NCBI RefSeq assembly: GCF_900060185.1
Contig: NZ_FIZY01000023.1
Span: 16,941 to 80,940, forward strand
Reading direction: 5' to 3'
Source: Grimontia marina
GTDB lineage: Bacteria; Pseudomonadota; Gammaproteobacteria; Enterobacterales; Vibrionaceae
DNA: 64,000 bases
Positions 27,194 through 39,368 of the stretch are shown here, in pieces. The notes beneath the pieces are model-generated. The model made no database searches and had not been told where the DNA came from. It was given only the letters and a program-made list of their open reading frames with translations. Within the stretch, counting starts at the first letter, position 1; each line of letters begins with the position of its first letter. The position numbers and the translations under genes are program-made.

Positions 27194-30100
27194 TTAAGCA
27201 AAATCTCCGTGCAGAGACTCGTGCTTTTTCACTTTGCCGAAGTCGGCCAGTATGGCGTAGGCTGCCGGGATCATAAACAGCACCAACAGTGTCGATGTGA
27301 AAATCCCGAACACAATGGAAATCACCAGAGGTTTCACCACCTGAGCCTGCAAACTGGTTTCCAACAGAAGCGGCAATAAGCCAGCAGCCGTCGTCAGTGA
27401 TGTCAGAAAGACCGCGCGGAAACGTTCCTGACTGGCGCGCACCACCGCATCATAAATATCTTCACCTTCATCCAAGTGGTGACGGATATATTGCACCAGC
27501 AAGATGGAGTCATTCACCACCACGCCAGCCAGCGACACAAACCCCATCAGGCTTGGCATACTGAGCGGATGCCCAAGCAGCCAATGCCCCCACAGCACGC
27601 CAATTAAGGCAAGCGGAATGGCAATCAAAACCACAAAGGGTTCCAGATAGCTGCGGAATTGATAACTCAGGATCACGAAGATACCGAACAAGCCCAGAGC
27701 AAAACCAATGCTCATGGATTGACTGGTCTCAGCCGTGTCCTGACTCTGGCCTTCAAACAACACGCGTAACCCCGGATATTTCGTTTCTAGCCCTGGGATC
27801 ACATCACGTTTTAATTGCGCCAAAACATCACCGATACTCACCTGACTCTGTACCACGTCACCGTATACACTTAGCGTCCGTAAGCCATCAATACGCTGAA
27901 TGCGAACAAAGTTACGCTGGTAATTAAGCTCAGCCACGGTAGAAAGCGGCACCTGACTACCATCGGGCAGCACAATCGGGAAGTTGGCGAAGCTTTGCAG
28001 GCTAGCAGCATCGTCGCTATCAAGCCGCACATCAATCTCGATACTTTCTGGACCAACCTGAATTTCATCTGCTGTCTGGCCGAAATAAGCAGCACGAAGC
28101 TGCCGAGCTATCAATTGGCCGTTTACGCCAAAAGCTTCCGCGCCGGGACGTAGCGTGACTTTCACTTCTTCCTTGCCGGGCCGCATGTCATCGAGAACCC
28201 CTGACACGCCCTGAAACTGGCTGATAAACTGCTGGATGGCGACCGAGGCTTGTTTCAACTCGTTCAAATTGTCATGTTGCAAGCGAATATCAAAGTCGCG
28301 TCCACCGGGTCCAAACGCGGGCTGCTTGAACACCATGGAAATAGGATCGGTCAGCACGCCGGTTTCTTTTTCCCAGTCTGAGATGAAGTCATCAATCAAG
28401 GTGCTGCGGATCTCCGCACTCAACAAATCAAGCCTCACAGTCGCGATATGCTGACCACTTTCATCGGCATCGGCGTTAAAGTTGAATTGCTCGGTAATGT
28501 GCTCCACCAAAGGCTCGCCACTCTCATTTTCTTCACTTAGTCGCTCACCCACTCGATTCGCTGAGGCAACCAGTGTCGCGACAACAGCCTCGGTTTGCGC
28601 CAGTGATGAGCCGGGCGGCAAAATGACGCGGGCCTCCGCAATATCCCCATCGAGCTCTGGAAAGCCGACAAACCGCAGTTGACCGGATGCCAACAGTGAA
28701 ACTGAAATCAAAAGCATGGCTATCACCCCTCCCACAAAGGGATAACGCCATTTCACGGCACTGGTAACCAACTCCGCCAGTTTACCTGCGCGGAAAGCTT
28801 CAAACTTCTCGAGAAAGATGCGTTTGAAAGCCAAATCAGGTTTTGGCGCTTTGGCTTTCGCCAAAGAATGCTGCAAGTGATGCGGCAGAATAAGGAAGGC
28901 TTCGACAAGACTGAGTGTGAGCACCAGGATCAGTACCATAGGCACGACCCGGAGCACCGCTCCCATTTCCCCTTGCAAGAAGATCAAGCTCCCGAATATA
29001 CACACCGTCGTGAGATAAGAAGACACCACGCCGGGAAGTACCTTCTTGACCCCGTTGACCACAGCATCTTCAAGTTTTTGCCCCCGATCGATATGTGAGG
29101 CGATGGATTCGGATATCACAATGGCGTCATCCATCATGATACCGATAGCCATTAAGAGCGCTACCAGCGACATGATGTTGATGGAAAGCCCAAGTTGCGC
29201 CATCAAAAAGAAGCTACCGAGGAAGGCAACGGGTAAGCCTGCCGCCACCCAGAATGAATAGCGCAGCGAGAAGAACATCCACATCACACCAAACACTAGG
29301 ATCACCCCTTGCCAGGCATTGCGGGTCATCATGGTCAGACGATCCCAAAGCAGCGACGAGAAATCGTTGGTAAGGTTGAGCGTCACGCCATTTGGGGTAC
29401 GGGCCCGTTCGTCATCAACAAACTGCGCGACTTTTTCTTTAATGCGAAGGGCATCGTCAGCTTTGTTTTTGCTGATTTTAAGCAGCGCCGAAGGTTTGCC
29501 ATCAAACCACACCTGTTGTTCATCCAGCTCAAAGCGCTCGGTCAGGGTGGCGATATCCTGCAAGCGAATCACGCCGCCGTCGCTGTCTGCGGCAACCACG
29601 ATTTGCCCCAATGTGTCAGCGGCAATCCGTCTTTCGTCAAAGCGGATCAGCAGGCTCTTGTTATCAAGCTCAACGTTACCGCTAGGGAGGTTAATGTTCT
29701 GCGCACTGACCTGAGCGGCAATATCAGAAACACTTAACCCTAGCTGGCGAAGCGCACTCTCTCGCACTTCAATGCGGATTTGCTTGCCCGAAAAGCCCGC
29801 CACACTGACCAAGGGGACATCGTAATCACGTTTAAGTGTCTGCTTGAGATCCTCTGCGTAGGCTTTAAGCCCCACCCAATCGGTATCAGCAGCAATCGCC
29901 ACATCGACCACGGGCTCATTCCAGTCAAGCTCACGCACCACAGGGGGCTCAATATCACTTGGGAAGTTATTGATAGCGTTGATTTGGGTTTGGATGTCCA
30001 CCAGCATGCGGGAGATATCAGCTTGGGCATCGAGCTTCACCACTAACCCTGCCGAACCTTCCACCGCTTCACAGCGGGTTTCAACGATGTTGGAAAGACC

Positions 30101-30310
30101 GTCTACCGCGTCTTCCATCAACAGGCAGATATTTTGCTCTACCTGCTCAGGGCTGGCGCCGGGATACACTACCGTGGCGAGAATAAAAGGCGGCGCAAAC
30201 TCAGGAAAGGTTTCACGCTTGAGTTGTGGCAGTGACGTTAACCCAAGAAGGATCAACGTTAGCATCAGCAAGTTAGCGGCTGTCGGGTGACGGGCGAAGA
30301 AACGGATCAT
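27194..30310 (-). CDS. RND efflux pump inner-membrane transporter
   Basis: This 1038-residue transporter has 12 predicted membrane helices and two large periplasmic loops. The proton-relay pair Asp394-Asp395 sits in helix 4 (AIGIMMDDAIVISESI), as in AcrB. It exports drugs, bile acids or other amphiphiles by proton antiport through an OM channel. It is divergent from AcrB and closer to VexF/VmeD-type pumps. Its ATG overlaps the adaptor's stop by 4 bases. No outer-membrane channel gene lies nearby, so TolC elsewhere is presumed. Confidence 0.95.
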   Translation of the reverse strand: MIRFFARHPTAANLLMLTLILLGLTSLPQLKRETFPEFAPPFILATVVYPGASPEQVEQNICLLMEDAVDGLSNIVETRCEAVEGSAGLVVKLDAQADISRMLVDIQTQINAINNFPSDIEPPVVRELDWNEPVVDVAIAADTDWVGLKAYAEDLKQTLKRDYDVPLVSVAGFSGKQIRIEVRESALRQLGLSVSDIAAQVSAQNINLPSGNVELDNKSLLIRFDERRIAADTLGQIVVAADSDGGVIRLQDIATLTERFELDEQQVWFDGKPSALLKISKNKADDALRIKEKVAQFVDDERARTPNGVTLNLTNDFSSLLWDRLTMMTRNAWQGVILVFGVMWMFFSLRYSFWVAAGLPVAFLGSFFLMAQLGLSINIMSLVALLMAIGIMMDDAIVISESIASHIDRGQKLEDAVVNGVKKVLPGVVSSYLTTVCIFGSLIFLQGEMGAVLRVVPMVLILVLTLSLVEAFLILPHHLQHSLAKAKAPKPDLAFKRIFLEKFEAFRAGKLAELVTSAVKWRYPFVGGVIAMLLISVSLLASGQLRFVGFPELDGDIAEARVILPPGSSLAQTEAVVATLVASANRVGERLSEENESGEPLVEHITEQFNFNADADESGQHIATVRLDLLSAEIRSTLIDDFISDWEKETGVLTDPISMVFKQPAFGPGGRDFDIRLQHDNLNELKQASVAIQQFISQFQGVSGVLDDMRPGKEEVKVTLRPGAEAFGVNGQLIARQLRAAYFGQTADEIQVGPESIEIDVRLDSDDAASLQSFANFPIVLPDGSQVPLSTVAELNYQRNFVRIQRIDGLRTLSVYGDVVQSQVSIGDVLAQLKRDVIPGLETKYPGLRVLFEGQSQDTAETSQSMSIGFALGLFGIFVILSYQFRSYLEPFVVLIAIPLALIGVLWGHWLLGHPLSMPSLMGFVSLAGVVVNDSILLVQYIRHHLDEGEDIYDAVVRASQERFRAVFLTSLTTAAGLLPLLLETSLQAQVVKPLVISIVFGIFTSTLLVLFMIPAAYAILADFGKVKKHESLHGDFA

Positions 30311-31638
30311 GATGCCTCCCCGTTCACCGCATTGTTTTCTACCACGTCACCGTTTAGGGTCACCGCGCGAAGTTCCATTCCAGGCACGGCGGGTAGAAGA
30401 TCGTTCAGCACCAGTTGCTGACCCGCTTTCAGATCCCCGGCGATCGCAACGCTCTCTCCGCGCCTGAACAAAATGGTAACCGGCATCACTTTCAATGCTC
30501 CGTCTTCCATCAGATAGACCTTGTCACCGCGAAGGGCACGCTCCGGGATCACCCAATGGGAAACGGGTTTGCCTTCAATCGTCGCTTTAACAAACATGCC
30601 ATTAACCAGACTTGGCTGGGCAGCAATCCCTTGGGTTTGCTCTTCGCCCAGTGCAATTTCGAGGATAACGCCGACCGTCGCCTGATTCAGGCTGACCGTA
30701 TCACTGAGACGCGCCACCTTGGCAGGCCATTCCTCTTTAAAGCTCCCGCTGGAAAGGTTCACACTCGCGTTGAGCTGATGCAGTTTCTCGGCAAACCCCT
30801 CGCTTTGCTCGCCGTTTAAGGTGTCGAAAACCGTCTGTATGTCATGAATGGAGACCTGCGCATCCACCTCTACCGCACCAAGGCCGTGGGCGATAACCAT
30901 CACTTGCTGCGGCGTGACAACCTGATCACGTTCGATGTTTACTTCCGCAATGCGGCTGTCGATTGGTAAAACGATTTGGGTTTTATCGAGATTTCTCTGG
31001 GCTTGTTCCAGCGCTAGATTGCTCGCTTCAAGTTCTGATTCAGTGATACGTTTTTCGTCCGGCAGAACTTTTAGCTGAGCTTCCAGGTCCTGAACACGGG
31101 TTTGCTGGGAAAGAAATGCCTGCTGTTCGTTGTCCAGGTCTGATTGTGATGTCAGACCTTTTTTGCGCAGATTCTTTTGTCGCGTCAGTTCATCGCGGCT
31201 AAGGGCCAGTCTGCGCTTCTCTATCGCCAGCGTGGTTTTCAGATTGGACTCATCCAGTTCCAGTTTCGCCAAACGCGCTTCCCGAACACTCACATCTGCC
31301 TGAGCCTGTGCCACCGCCAGTTGATAGTCAGTCGGGTCGATGCGTAATAGCTCAGTGCCCGCAGGCAGCACTCGTCCTTTTTCCAAAGCAGGATTGCGGT
31401 AAATCACTTTGCCGTTCACTTCCGCAATTGCCTGCCAAGTGAGCTTCGGTGTCACCCGGCCAAAACCTGTGACCACTGGGGCAATGTTAGACTGCTCTAA
31501 AGTGATGACATCCACCGCTCGTGCTTTCGATTGGGCGGGTTTCACAGGCACATCAGGCCTGCTGCTTATCGCAATGAAGAGCACCGCGATACCGACAGCC
31601 AAGGCGGGAAAGAAAAGCAGTTTACGGCTAAGTGTCAT
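30307..31638 (-). CDS. RND efflux periplasmic adaptor (membrane fusion protein)
   Basis: This 443-residue adaptor has an N-terminal membrane helix (LLFFPALAVGIAVLFIAISS) and no lipobox cysteine. A barrel-sandwich (lipoyl) domain, a long alpha-hairpin at about 120-235 (AQAQADVSVREARLAKLELD onward) and beta-barrel domains to the C-terminus follow. It links the RND pump to an outer-membrane channel. It overlaps the TetR gene upstream and the pump gene downstream by 4 bases each, giving a tight three-gene operon. Confidence 0.93.
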   Translation of the reverse strand: MTLSRKLLFFPALAVGIAVLFIAISSRPDVPVKPAQSKARAVDVITLEQSNIAPVVTGFGRVTPKLTWQAIAEVNGKVIYRNPALEKGRVLPAGTELLRIDPTDYQLAVAQAQADVSVREARLAKLELDESNLKTTLAIEKRRLALSRDELTRQKNLRKKGLTSQSDLDNEQQAFLSQQTRVQDLEAQLKVLPDEKRITESELEASNLALEQAQRNLDKTQIVLPIDSRIAEVNIERDQVVTPQQVMVIAHGLGAVEVDAQVSIHDIQTVFDTLNGEQSEGFAEKLHQLNASVNLSSGSFKEEWPAKVARLSDTVSLNQATVGVILEIALGEEQTQGIAAQPSLVNGMFVKATIEGKPVSHWVIPERALRGDKVYLMEDGALKVMPVTILFRRGESVAIAGDLKAGQQLVLNDLLPAVPGMELRAVTLNGDVVENNAVNGEAS

Positions 31639-32279
31639 AGTGTGTTGTCTCCCTGAACCTTGAAAATTCCGTGTTGCAGAAGTGCGGCGTTGTGTTTGGC
31701 GAGTTTTTCCAGAAAAGCACTGTCCATGGTGATCCCTTGAATGTCAGCGAGCGCCGTGGGAATGATAAATGGAAACACCATCAAGCTTGAGAAGCTCATT
31801 CGTGCAAGTTCCGGATCGATGTCTTTTCTCAAAGCGCCTTTTTCCTGTAGACGCTGAAAGAGTAATTGATGAAGGGGCAAGAGAATGTCCTGAAACAGCT
31901 TTTCAACCACCTGTCGCTGCTGATCGTCTTCATCCAGCATCATGCTACGGAAGATCAACGTAGGCAGATTAGGTCCTGTAGACATCTCGCGGTAAAACGT
32001 TGTGACTACATCATTAAGGCTTTCAATTTTCCCTTCTTCAACCGCCTGACGCATTCGGGTGATCATCGGCGCCGCTGTCTCTCTGACCATGGCCTCAAAC
32101 AAGCCAGCTTTATTGCCAAAGTAATAGCGGATCATCGCCACATCGACACCAGCATTTTCTGCAATACGGCGTGTCGACACCTTGTGATAGGGTTGTTTGT
32201 GAAAAAAGCGTTGGGCTTCGCCGATCAGCGCAGCTCTGGCATCAGAGCCTCCCATTGGTCGACCTGGTTTTTTGGTCAT
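31635..32279 (-). CDS. TetR family regulator of the RND operon
   Basis: This 214-residue regulator has the TetR N-terminal HTH (VSTRRIAENAGVDVAMIRYY, then FGNKAGLFEAMV) and a helical ligand domain. The operon order TetR-adaptor-pump with 4-base overlaps suggests autorepression and control of the pump. The operator is expected in 32280-32400, where no clean palindrome was pinned down. The inducer is unknown. Confidence 0.92.
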   Translation of the reverse strand: MTKKPGRPMGGSDARAALIGEAQRFFHKQPYHKVSTRRIAENAGVDVAMIRYYFGNKAGLFEAMVRETAAPMITRMRQAVEEGKIESLNDVVTTFYREMSTGPNLPTLIFRSMMLDEDDQQRQVVEKLFQDILLPLHQLLFQRLQEKGALRKDIDPELARMSFSSLMVFPFIIPTALADIQGITMDSAFLEKLAKHNAALLQHGIFKVQGDNTL

Positions 32280-32491
32280 GGCATCATCCGTAATTCATCA
32301 GCGTTGAATTTATACTACTCCCTGTTCGGTCTCTTTTCGCGCCATTTAATTCCCTAGAGCATAGGATTGTGATGAATTTCCGTTCAAAAAATAGACACAG
32401 ATGAATACTCTGGTTTTTTACTTAAAAAGCAGTTTTTTAAACCACAGTTAACATTATGAGTGACGCTTTCTTGTTATTTTCTAATTTGATA

Positions 32492-32521
32492 TTGACGCTT
32501 TAGTAAGCTGTTTGGTATTCA
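32492..32521 (+). promoter_or_regulatory. Promoter of the leu operon
   Basis: TTGACG (32492-32497) and TATTCA (32516-32521) are 18 bases apart, with transcription expected near 32528, ahead of the leader peptide at 32554. The -10 is off consensus. Confidence 0.5.
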
Positions 32522-32553
32522 TTTGTGCAGACATCTTTAGAGAACTGTTACAA

Positions 32554-32613
32554 ATGATGAAACGCATTTTCCTTCTAGACCTTCTACTTCTCGTGAATTG
32601 TTCGCGCGGGTAG
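32554..32613 (+). CDS. leuL: Leucine leader peptide of the leu operon
   Basis: This 19-residue ORF reads MMKRIFLLDLLLLVNCSRG. Six Leu codons (CTT CTA, then CTT CTA CTT CTC, split by one Asp) occupy codons 7-13. This is the hallmark of an attenuator that senses charged tRNA-Leu by ribosome stalling. It ends 36 bases before the attenuator hairpin. Two consecutive ATG codons open it, so the exact start (32554 or 32557) is open. AGAGAACTG lies upstream, at a long distance. Confidence 0.85.
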   Translation: MMKRIFLLDLLLLVNCSRG

Positions 32614-32675
32614 GTCATGGATTGAAAACAGTTTTCACCTGACACACGAAACCCGCGCCAAGGCGCGGGTTTTTT
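32604..32675 (+). promoter_or_regulatory. leu attenuator (antiterminator plus terminator)
   Basis: The terminator is AACCCGCGC at 32650-32658 paired with GCGCGGGTT at 32663-32671, followed by T's. The same ACCCGCGC (32651-32658) is also exactly complementary to GCGCGGGT at 32604-32611, which is the last codons of leuL. A ribosome that reaches the leuL stop hides 32604-32611, so the terminator forms. A ribosome stalled on the Leu codons leaves it free to pair as antiterminator. Confidence 0.82.
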
Positions 32676-32732
32676 GTATGACCTGCCAAAGGTGCGGAGT
32701 ACAACCTAATAACGGCACATGAGGGAACGACC

Positions 32733-35380
<2,648 letters not shown>

Positions 35381-35419
35381 GCGCACTGGAAGCACATAAT
35401 TATTAAGGAAGACAGGGCA

Positions 35420-36820
35420 ATGTCAGCAAAAACCCTTTACGAAAAAATCTACGACGCGCATATCGTCGTAGAAGCACCGGGCGAAACCCCGTTGCTGTAT
35501 ATCGACCGTCACTTGGTCCATGAAGTGACCTCTCCTCAGGCGTTTGATGGCCTACGTCAACACGGTCGTAAAGTGCGTCAGGTTTCTAAAACCTTCGCGA
35601 CCATGGATCACAACGTTTCTACTGAGACCAAAGACATCAATGCCTCGGGCGAGATGGCAAAAATTCAGATGGAAACGTTGGCAAAGAACTGTGAAGAGTT
35701 CGGCGTCACCCTTTACGATTTGAACCACCCTTACCAGGGTATTGTTCACGTGATGGGTCCTGAGCTGGGTATTACCCTGCCGGGCACCACCATTGTTTGT
35801 GGCGATTCCCATACTGCAACCCACGGCGCGTTTGGTGCACTGGCATTCGGTATCGGTACCTCTGAAGTTGAACACGTACTGGCGACTCAAACCCTGAAGC
35901 AAGGCCGTGCCAAGACCATGAAAATTGAGGTCAAAGGCAAGGTCGCTGAAGGCGTGACCGCGAAAGATATCGTCCTCGCGATCATCGGTAAAGTCGGCCA
36001 CGCAGGTGGTACCGGTCACGTGGTTGAGTTCTGTGGTCAGGCGATTGAAGATTTGACCATGGAAGGCCGCATGACGGTCTGTAATATGGCGATCGAGCTG
36101 GGCGCGAAAGCGGGTCTGGTGGCACCGGATCAAACCACCTTTGAATACCTGCAAGGCCGCAAGTTTTCACCAACTGGCGCAGACTGGGATGCAGCTGTTG
36201 AATACTGGAACAGCCTGAAAACTGATGCTGACGCTGAGTTCGACACTATCGTCACGTTGGAAGCGGCAGACATCTCCAACCAAGTCACTTGGGGCACTAA
36301 CCCAGGTCAGGTGGTGGGTATCAACGATGTGGTTCCAGCACCGGAAAGCTTTAGCGACCCTATCGAGCGTCACTCTGCAGAGCGTGCGCTTCGCTACATG
36401 GGCATCGAAGCTGGCCAGAAAATTACTGATATCACCATCGATAAAGTGTTTATCGGCTCTTGCACCAATTCACGTATCGAAGACATGCGCGCCGCAGCGG
36501 CTGTTGCCAAAGGCCGTAAAGTGGCTGCAGGCGTTCAGGCGCTGGTAGTGCCGGGCTCTGAGCAGGTAAAAGCGCAAGCCGAAGCAGAAGGTCTGGACAA
36601 GATTTTCGTTGAAGCTGGCTTTGAATGGCGTCTGCCAGGTTGCTCTATGTGTCTGGCGATGAACAATGACCGCCTTGGACCAAAAGAGCGCTGTGCATCC
36701 ACCAGTAACCGTAACTTCGAAGGCCGTCAGGGTCGCGAAGGACGTACTCACCTGGTGAGCCCGGCAATGGCAGCTGCTGCAGCCGTTGCTGGTCACTTTG
36801 TTGACGTAAACAGCTTATAA
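35420..36820 (+). CDS. leuC: 3-isopropylmalate dehydratase large subunit
   Basis: This 466-residue aconitase-family subunit carries the 4Fe-4S cysteines: one in IGSCTNSR and two in [11 protein letters not shown]. With LeuD it isomerises 2- to 3-isopropylmalate. The active-site loop [13 protein letters not shown] is present. The gap after leuB (39 bases) has a ribosome site AAGGAAGACAGGGCA. Confidence 0.97.
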   Translation: MSAKTLYEKIYDAHIVVEAPGETPLLYIDRHLVHEVTSPQAFDGLRQHGRKVRQVSKTFATMDHNVSTETKDINASGEMAKIQMETLAKNCEEFGVTLYDLNHPYQGIVHVMGPELGITLPGTTIVCGDSHTATHGAFGALAFGIGTSEVEHVLATQTLKQGRAKTMKIEVKGKVAEGVTAKDIVLAIIGKVGHAGGTGHVVEFCGQAIEDLTMEGRMTVCNMAIELGAKAGLVAPDQTTFEYLQGRKFSPTGADWDAAVEYWNSLKTDADAEFDTIVTLEAADISNQVTWGTNPGQVVGINDVVPAPESFSDPIERHSAERALRYMGIEAGQKITDITIDKVFIGSCTNSRIEDMRAAAAVAKGRKVAAGVQALVVPGSEQVKAQAEAEGLDKIFVEAGFEWRLPGCSMCLAMNNDRLGPKERCASTSNRNFEGRQGREGRTHLVSPAMAAAAAVAGHFVDVNSL

Positions 36821-36830
36821 GGAGCCCACC

Positions 36831-37433
36831 ATGTCAGGAATTAAACAACACACAGGCTTGGTGGCACCGCTGGACGCAGCAAACGTCGATACTGATGCCA
36901 TCATTCCAAAGCAATTTTTGCAGAAAGTGACCCGCACCGGTTTTGGTAAGCACCTGTTTCACGACTGGCGTTTTCTGGACGATGCAGGTCAGCAGGACAA
37001 CCCAGAGTTTGTGCTGAACCAACCTCGGTACAAAGGCGCAAGTGTGCTGCTGGCACGCGAGAACTTTGGTTGTGGTTCATCCCGTGAGCACGCACCTTGG
37101 GCACTGGCTGATTTCGGCTTCAAAGTGATGATCGCGCCAAGCTTTGCGGACATCTTCTACGGCAACTCCATCAATAACCAGATGGTACCTGTTAAGCTAA
37201 CTGAAGCAGAAGTCGACGAACTGTTTAAGTTTGTGGAAGCCAATGAAGGCGCGGAGATCGCGTTGGATCTGGAAGCGCAAACTGTGTCTGCCGGTGGCAA
37301 AACCTACTCGTTCGAAATCGACGAGTTCCGCCGTCATTGCTTGCTGAATGGCTTAGACAGCATCGGCTTGACGCTTCAACACGAAGAAAAGATCGCAGAA
37401 TACGAAAGTAAGATCCCTGCTTTTCTTTCCTAA
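36831..37433 (+). CDS. leuD: 3-isopropylmalate dehydratase small subunit
   Basis: This 200-residue partner of LeuC has the swivel-domain loop [14 protein letters not shown] that closes the active site, and [11 protein letters not shown] near the N-terminus. GGAGCCCACC precedes the ATG, ten bases after the leuC stop. It is the last gene of the operon, followed by a strong terminator. Confidence 0.97.
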   Translation: MSGIKQHTGLVAPLDAANVDTDAIIPKQFLQKVTRTGFGKHLFHDWRFLDDAGQQDNPEFVLNQPRYKGASVLLARENFGCGSSREHAPWALADFGFKVMIAPSFADIFYGNSINNQMVPVKLTEAEVDELFKFVEANEGAEIALDLEAQTVSAGGKTYSFEIDEFRRHCLLNGLDSIGLTLQHEEKIAEYESKIPAFLS

Positions 37434-37463
37434 CAATTGGATTTATCAACTAAATCTCACAAT

Positions 37464-37488
37464 AAAGCCGACTCTTTGAGTCGGCTTT
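37464..37488 (+). terminator. Terminator of leuABCD
   Basis: AAAGCCGACTC and GAGTCGGCTTT form a perfect 11-bp stem with a TTT loop, then T's, 30 bases after the leuD stop. Confidence 0.92.
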
Positions 37489-37526
37489 TTCTATGCTGGT
37501 AGAAAGCCACGTCGACAAGGAAGGTC

Positions 37527-38276
37527 ATGATGCGCCCAGTTATCACTGCAATGGTAGTGTTGTTTTTCCTTAACACAGTGCAAGTGAGTGCCGAGACCAA
37601 GCTTATCTTTGACACGCCTACGACCTCAGAGGATAAAACAGCTAAACAGTTGGTTGAGAACGTTACCAAAGAGACAGTAAAACTGGTCAATGACTACGCT
37701 CCCCTTCCTGACACATTGACCATCCGTTTTGGAGATCTGGACGGGCCACTCTTTGACCCTGATACCACAACTATTCAAATGCCTTACGAATTTGTGCGTT
37801 ACGCGAAAGAAAAATTCCAGAGCGTCCCTCCTTCCCACGAAGGTATTACACCGGATGAAGCCACGAAGGCGTCGATTATTCACACCTTGCTGCATGAGTA
37901 TGGACATGCGTATCTTTTTCTGTGGGATTTCCCAGCACTCGGCAAAGAGGAAGACGCCGTCGACAGTTTTGCTACGCTATCCATCATTAAGTTTTATGAC
38001 GCTGAAACCGCATTTATTGGCGTCGATCTTTTTGCCATCGAGGATATGGACACTGAGTTTATCGATGATGTTTCCATGTGGGGAGAGCACAGTCTCGATG
38101 CCCAGCGCTACGCAAGATCGCTATGTTTGATCTACGGCAGCGATCCTGAGAAATTTGAGGATTTAATGGATCCTGAGCTTGTCGAGGCAGAACGGGATTT
38201 GTTTTGTCCTTATGAATTTGAAACCCAGTCGCGCAACTGGTCAAGAGTGATAGAAATGCTCAGTGAAAGTGAATGA
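37527..38276 (+). CDS. Exported DUF4344-type putative metallopeptidase
   Basis: This 249-residue protein has a signal peptide (cut near VQVSA) and a zinc-protease-like HExxH motif in HTLLHEYGHAYLFLWD, with acidic residues following (GKEEDAVDSFA) that could supply a third ligand. This fits the DUF4344 putative metallopeptidase family. Function unknown. Two adjacent ATGs follow AGGAAGGTC. It reads in the same direction as the DUF547 gene, with a 54-base gap. Confidence 0.82.
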   Translation: MMRPVITAMVVLFFLNTVQVSAETKLIFDTPTTSEDKTAKQLVENVTKETVKLVNDYAPLPDTLTIRFGDLDGPLFDPDTTTIQMPYEFVRYAKEKFQSVPPSHEGITPDEATKASIIHTLLHEYGHAYLFLWDFPALGKEEDAVDSFATLSIIKFYDAETAFIGVDLFAIEDMDTEFIDDVSMWGEHSLDAQRYARSLCLIYGSDPEKFEDLMDPELVEAERDLFCPYEFETQSRNWSRVIEMLSESE

Positions 38277-38330
38277 AAATAGTCACTCTCCGGTCTATTT
38301 TCACATTGTAGCTTTTCACTGAGTATCACC

Positions 38331-39137
38331 ATGAAGCCAATTTTTGCACTATTGCGTCCTTTGCTTTTGATCGCTTTTCTCTCGCCGGCCGTTGTATTCG
38401 CTGCCCCAAAAAGCGACCTCTGGCCTATTTGGGAAAAGAGTAATGAGTCTAGCTCTGCTTCATTTGATCACGGCCATTGGCAGAAAATCCTAGACAAGTA
38501 CCTTCTCGAAAAAGGCCAGCACAATCTTTTCAATTACAGCGCAGTCAGTCCGGCTGATAAGGCATTGCTCAGTCAATATCTGACTAATCTGACTGCTCTG
38601 GATCCTCGCAATTACAGCAAGGCTGAACAGTTTGCTTACTGGGTAAATCTATACAATGCGCTGACTGTTCAACTTATTCTCGACGAGTACCCTGTAAAAT
38701 CAATTACTAAGCTGGGTGGCTTTTTAAGTTTTGGTCCTTGGGATGATGAAGTTGCCAAAATCGCAGGGCAATCATTGACGCTCAATGACATTGAGCACCG
38801 TATTCTTCGCCCCATCTGGAATGACTCACGCATTCACTATGCGGTCAATTGTGCTAGCTTGGGTTGCCCTAACCTCGCTACGACCGCGTTCTCCGCAGAT
38901 AACAGTGAAGCGCTATTGGAAGCAGCAGCCAAGCAGTTCACCAACAGTAATAAAGGCGCCAGCATTGACGGTAATACTCTGACTCTTTCCTCGATCTACG
39001 ACTGGTATGGCGTAGATTTCGGTAATAACGAGCAAGAAATACTAAAAGCCATCGACCAACACCGCGACGGCTCAAAGCTTGAAGGCTGGAAGGGTAAAAT
39101 TAAATACGATTACGATTGGTCACTTAACCAACCTTAA
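38331..39137 (+). CDS. Exported DUF547 family protein
   Basis: This 268-residue protein has a signal peptide (cut near VVFA, then APKSD). Its DUF547 core includes KAEQFAYWVNLYNALTVQLI and NCASLGCPNLA, with a conserved Cys-x4-Cys (CASLGC). The family is widespread and has no assigned reaction; papain-like-fold proposals exist in the literature but nothing here tests them. It sits just before the thiamine riboswitch but has its own reading direction and is not obviously part of that operon. Confidence 0.87.
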   Translation: MKPIFALLRPLLLIAFLSPAVVFAAPKSDLWPIWEKSNESSSASFDHGHWQKILDKYLLEKGQHNLFNYSAVSPADKALLSQYLTNLTALDPRNYSKAEQFAYWVNLYNALTVQLILDEYPVKSITKLGGFLSFGPWDDEVAKIAGQSLTLNDIEHRILRPIWNDSRIHYAVNCASLGCPNLATTAFSADNSEALLEAAAKQFTNSNKGASIDGNTLTLSSIYDWYGVDFGNNEQEILKAIDQHRDGSKLEGWKGKIKYDYDWSLNQP

Positions 39138-39221
39138 AATGTATTTTGTTGAAAAACTAAAGACGGGCGCATTACGCGCCCGTTGCTATTTATATCATTA
39201 CGATTGGTTTACAATATTGAC

Positions 39222-39311
39222 CATCTCGTGGGGTGCTGACTTCGTCGGCTGAGATTGCGAACGCTAAACCCATGTACCTGAACCAGATAATGCTGGCGTA
39301 GGAATGAGATG
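39222..39311 (+). promoter_or_regulatory. TPP riboswitch (THI element)
   Basis: The THI consensus is present: GGGGTGCT near 39230, CTGAGAT at 39249, ACCTGAACCAGATAATGCTG from 39276, and GGCGTAGGAA closing. P1 is CATCTC at 39222-39227 with GAGATG at 39306-39311. It controls thiBPQ in response to thiamine pyrophosphate. Confidence 0.95.
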
Positions 39312-39327
39312 TCCAAAGCTGACCCGC

Positions 39328-39363
39328 TCAATGACCTCACCCTCGCCGCACATTGACGTGAGG
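39328..39363 (+). promoter_or_regulatory. Expression platform of the TPP riboswitch
   Basis: CCTCAC (39335-39340) is complementary to GTGAGG (39358-39363), which includes the thiB ribosome site, so pairing would block translation. TCAATG (39328-39333) pairs instead with CATTGA (39351-39356). The two helices interleave and are mutually exclusive (or a pseudoknot). With no T-run, control is probably translational. Confidence 0.6.
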
Positions 39364-39368
39364 CACCG

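Noticed and set aside
36831..37433. Chimeric or pseudogene status of leuD because of many overlapping antisense frames
   Set aside because: All LeuD motifs and its length are normal; the frames are shadows.
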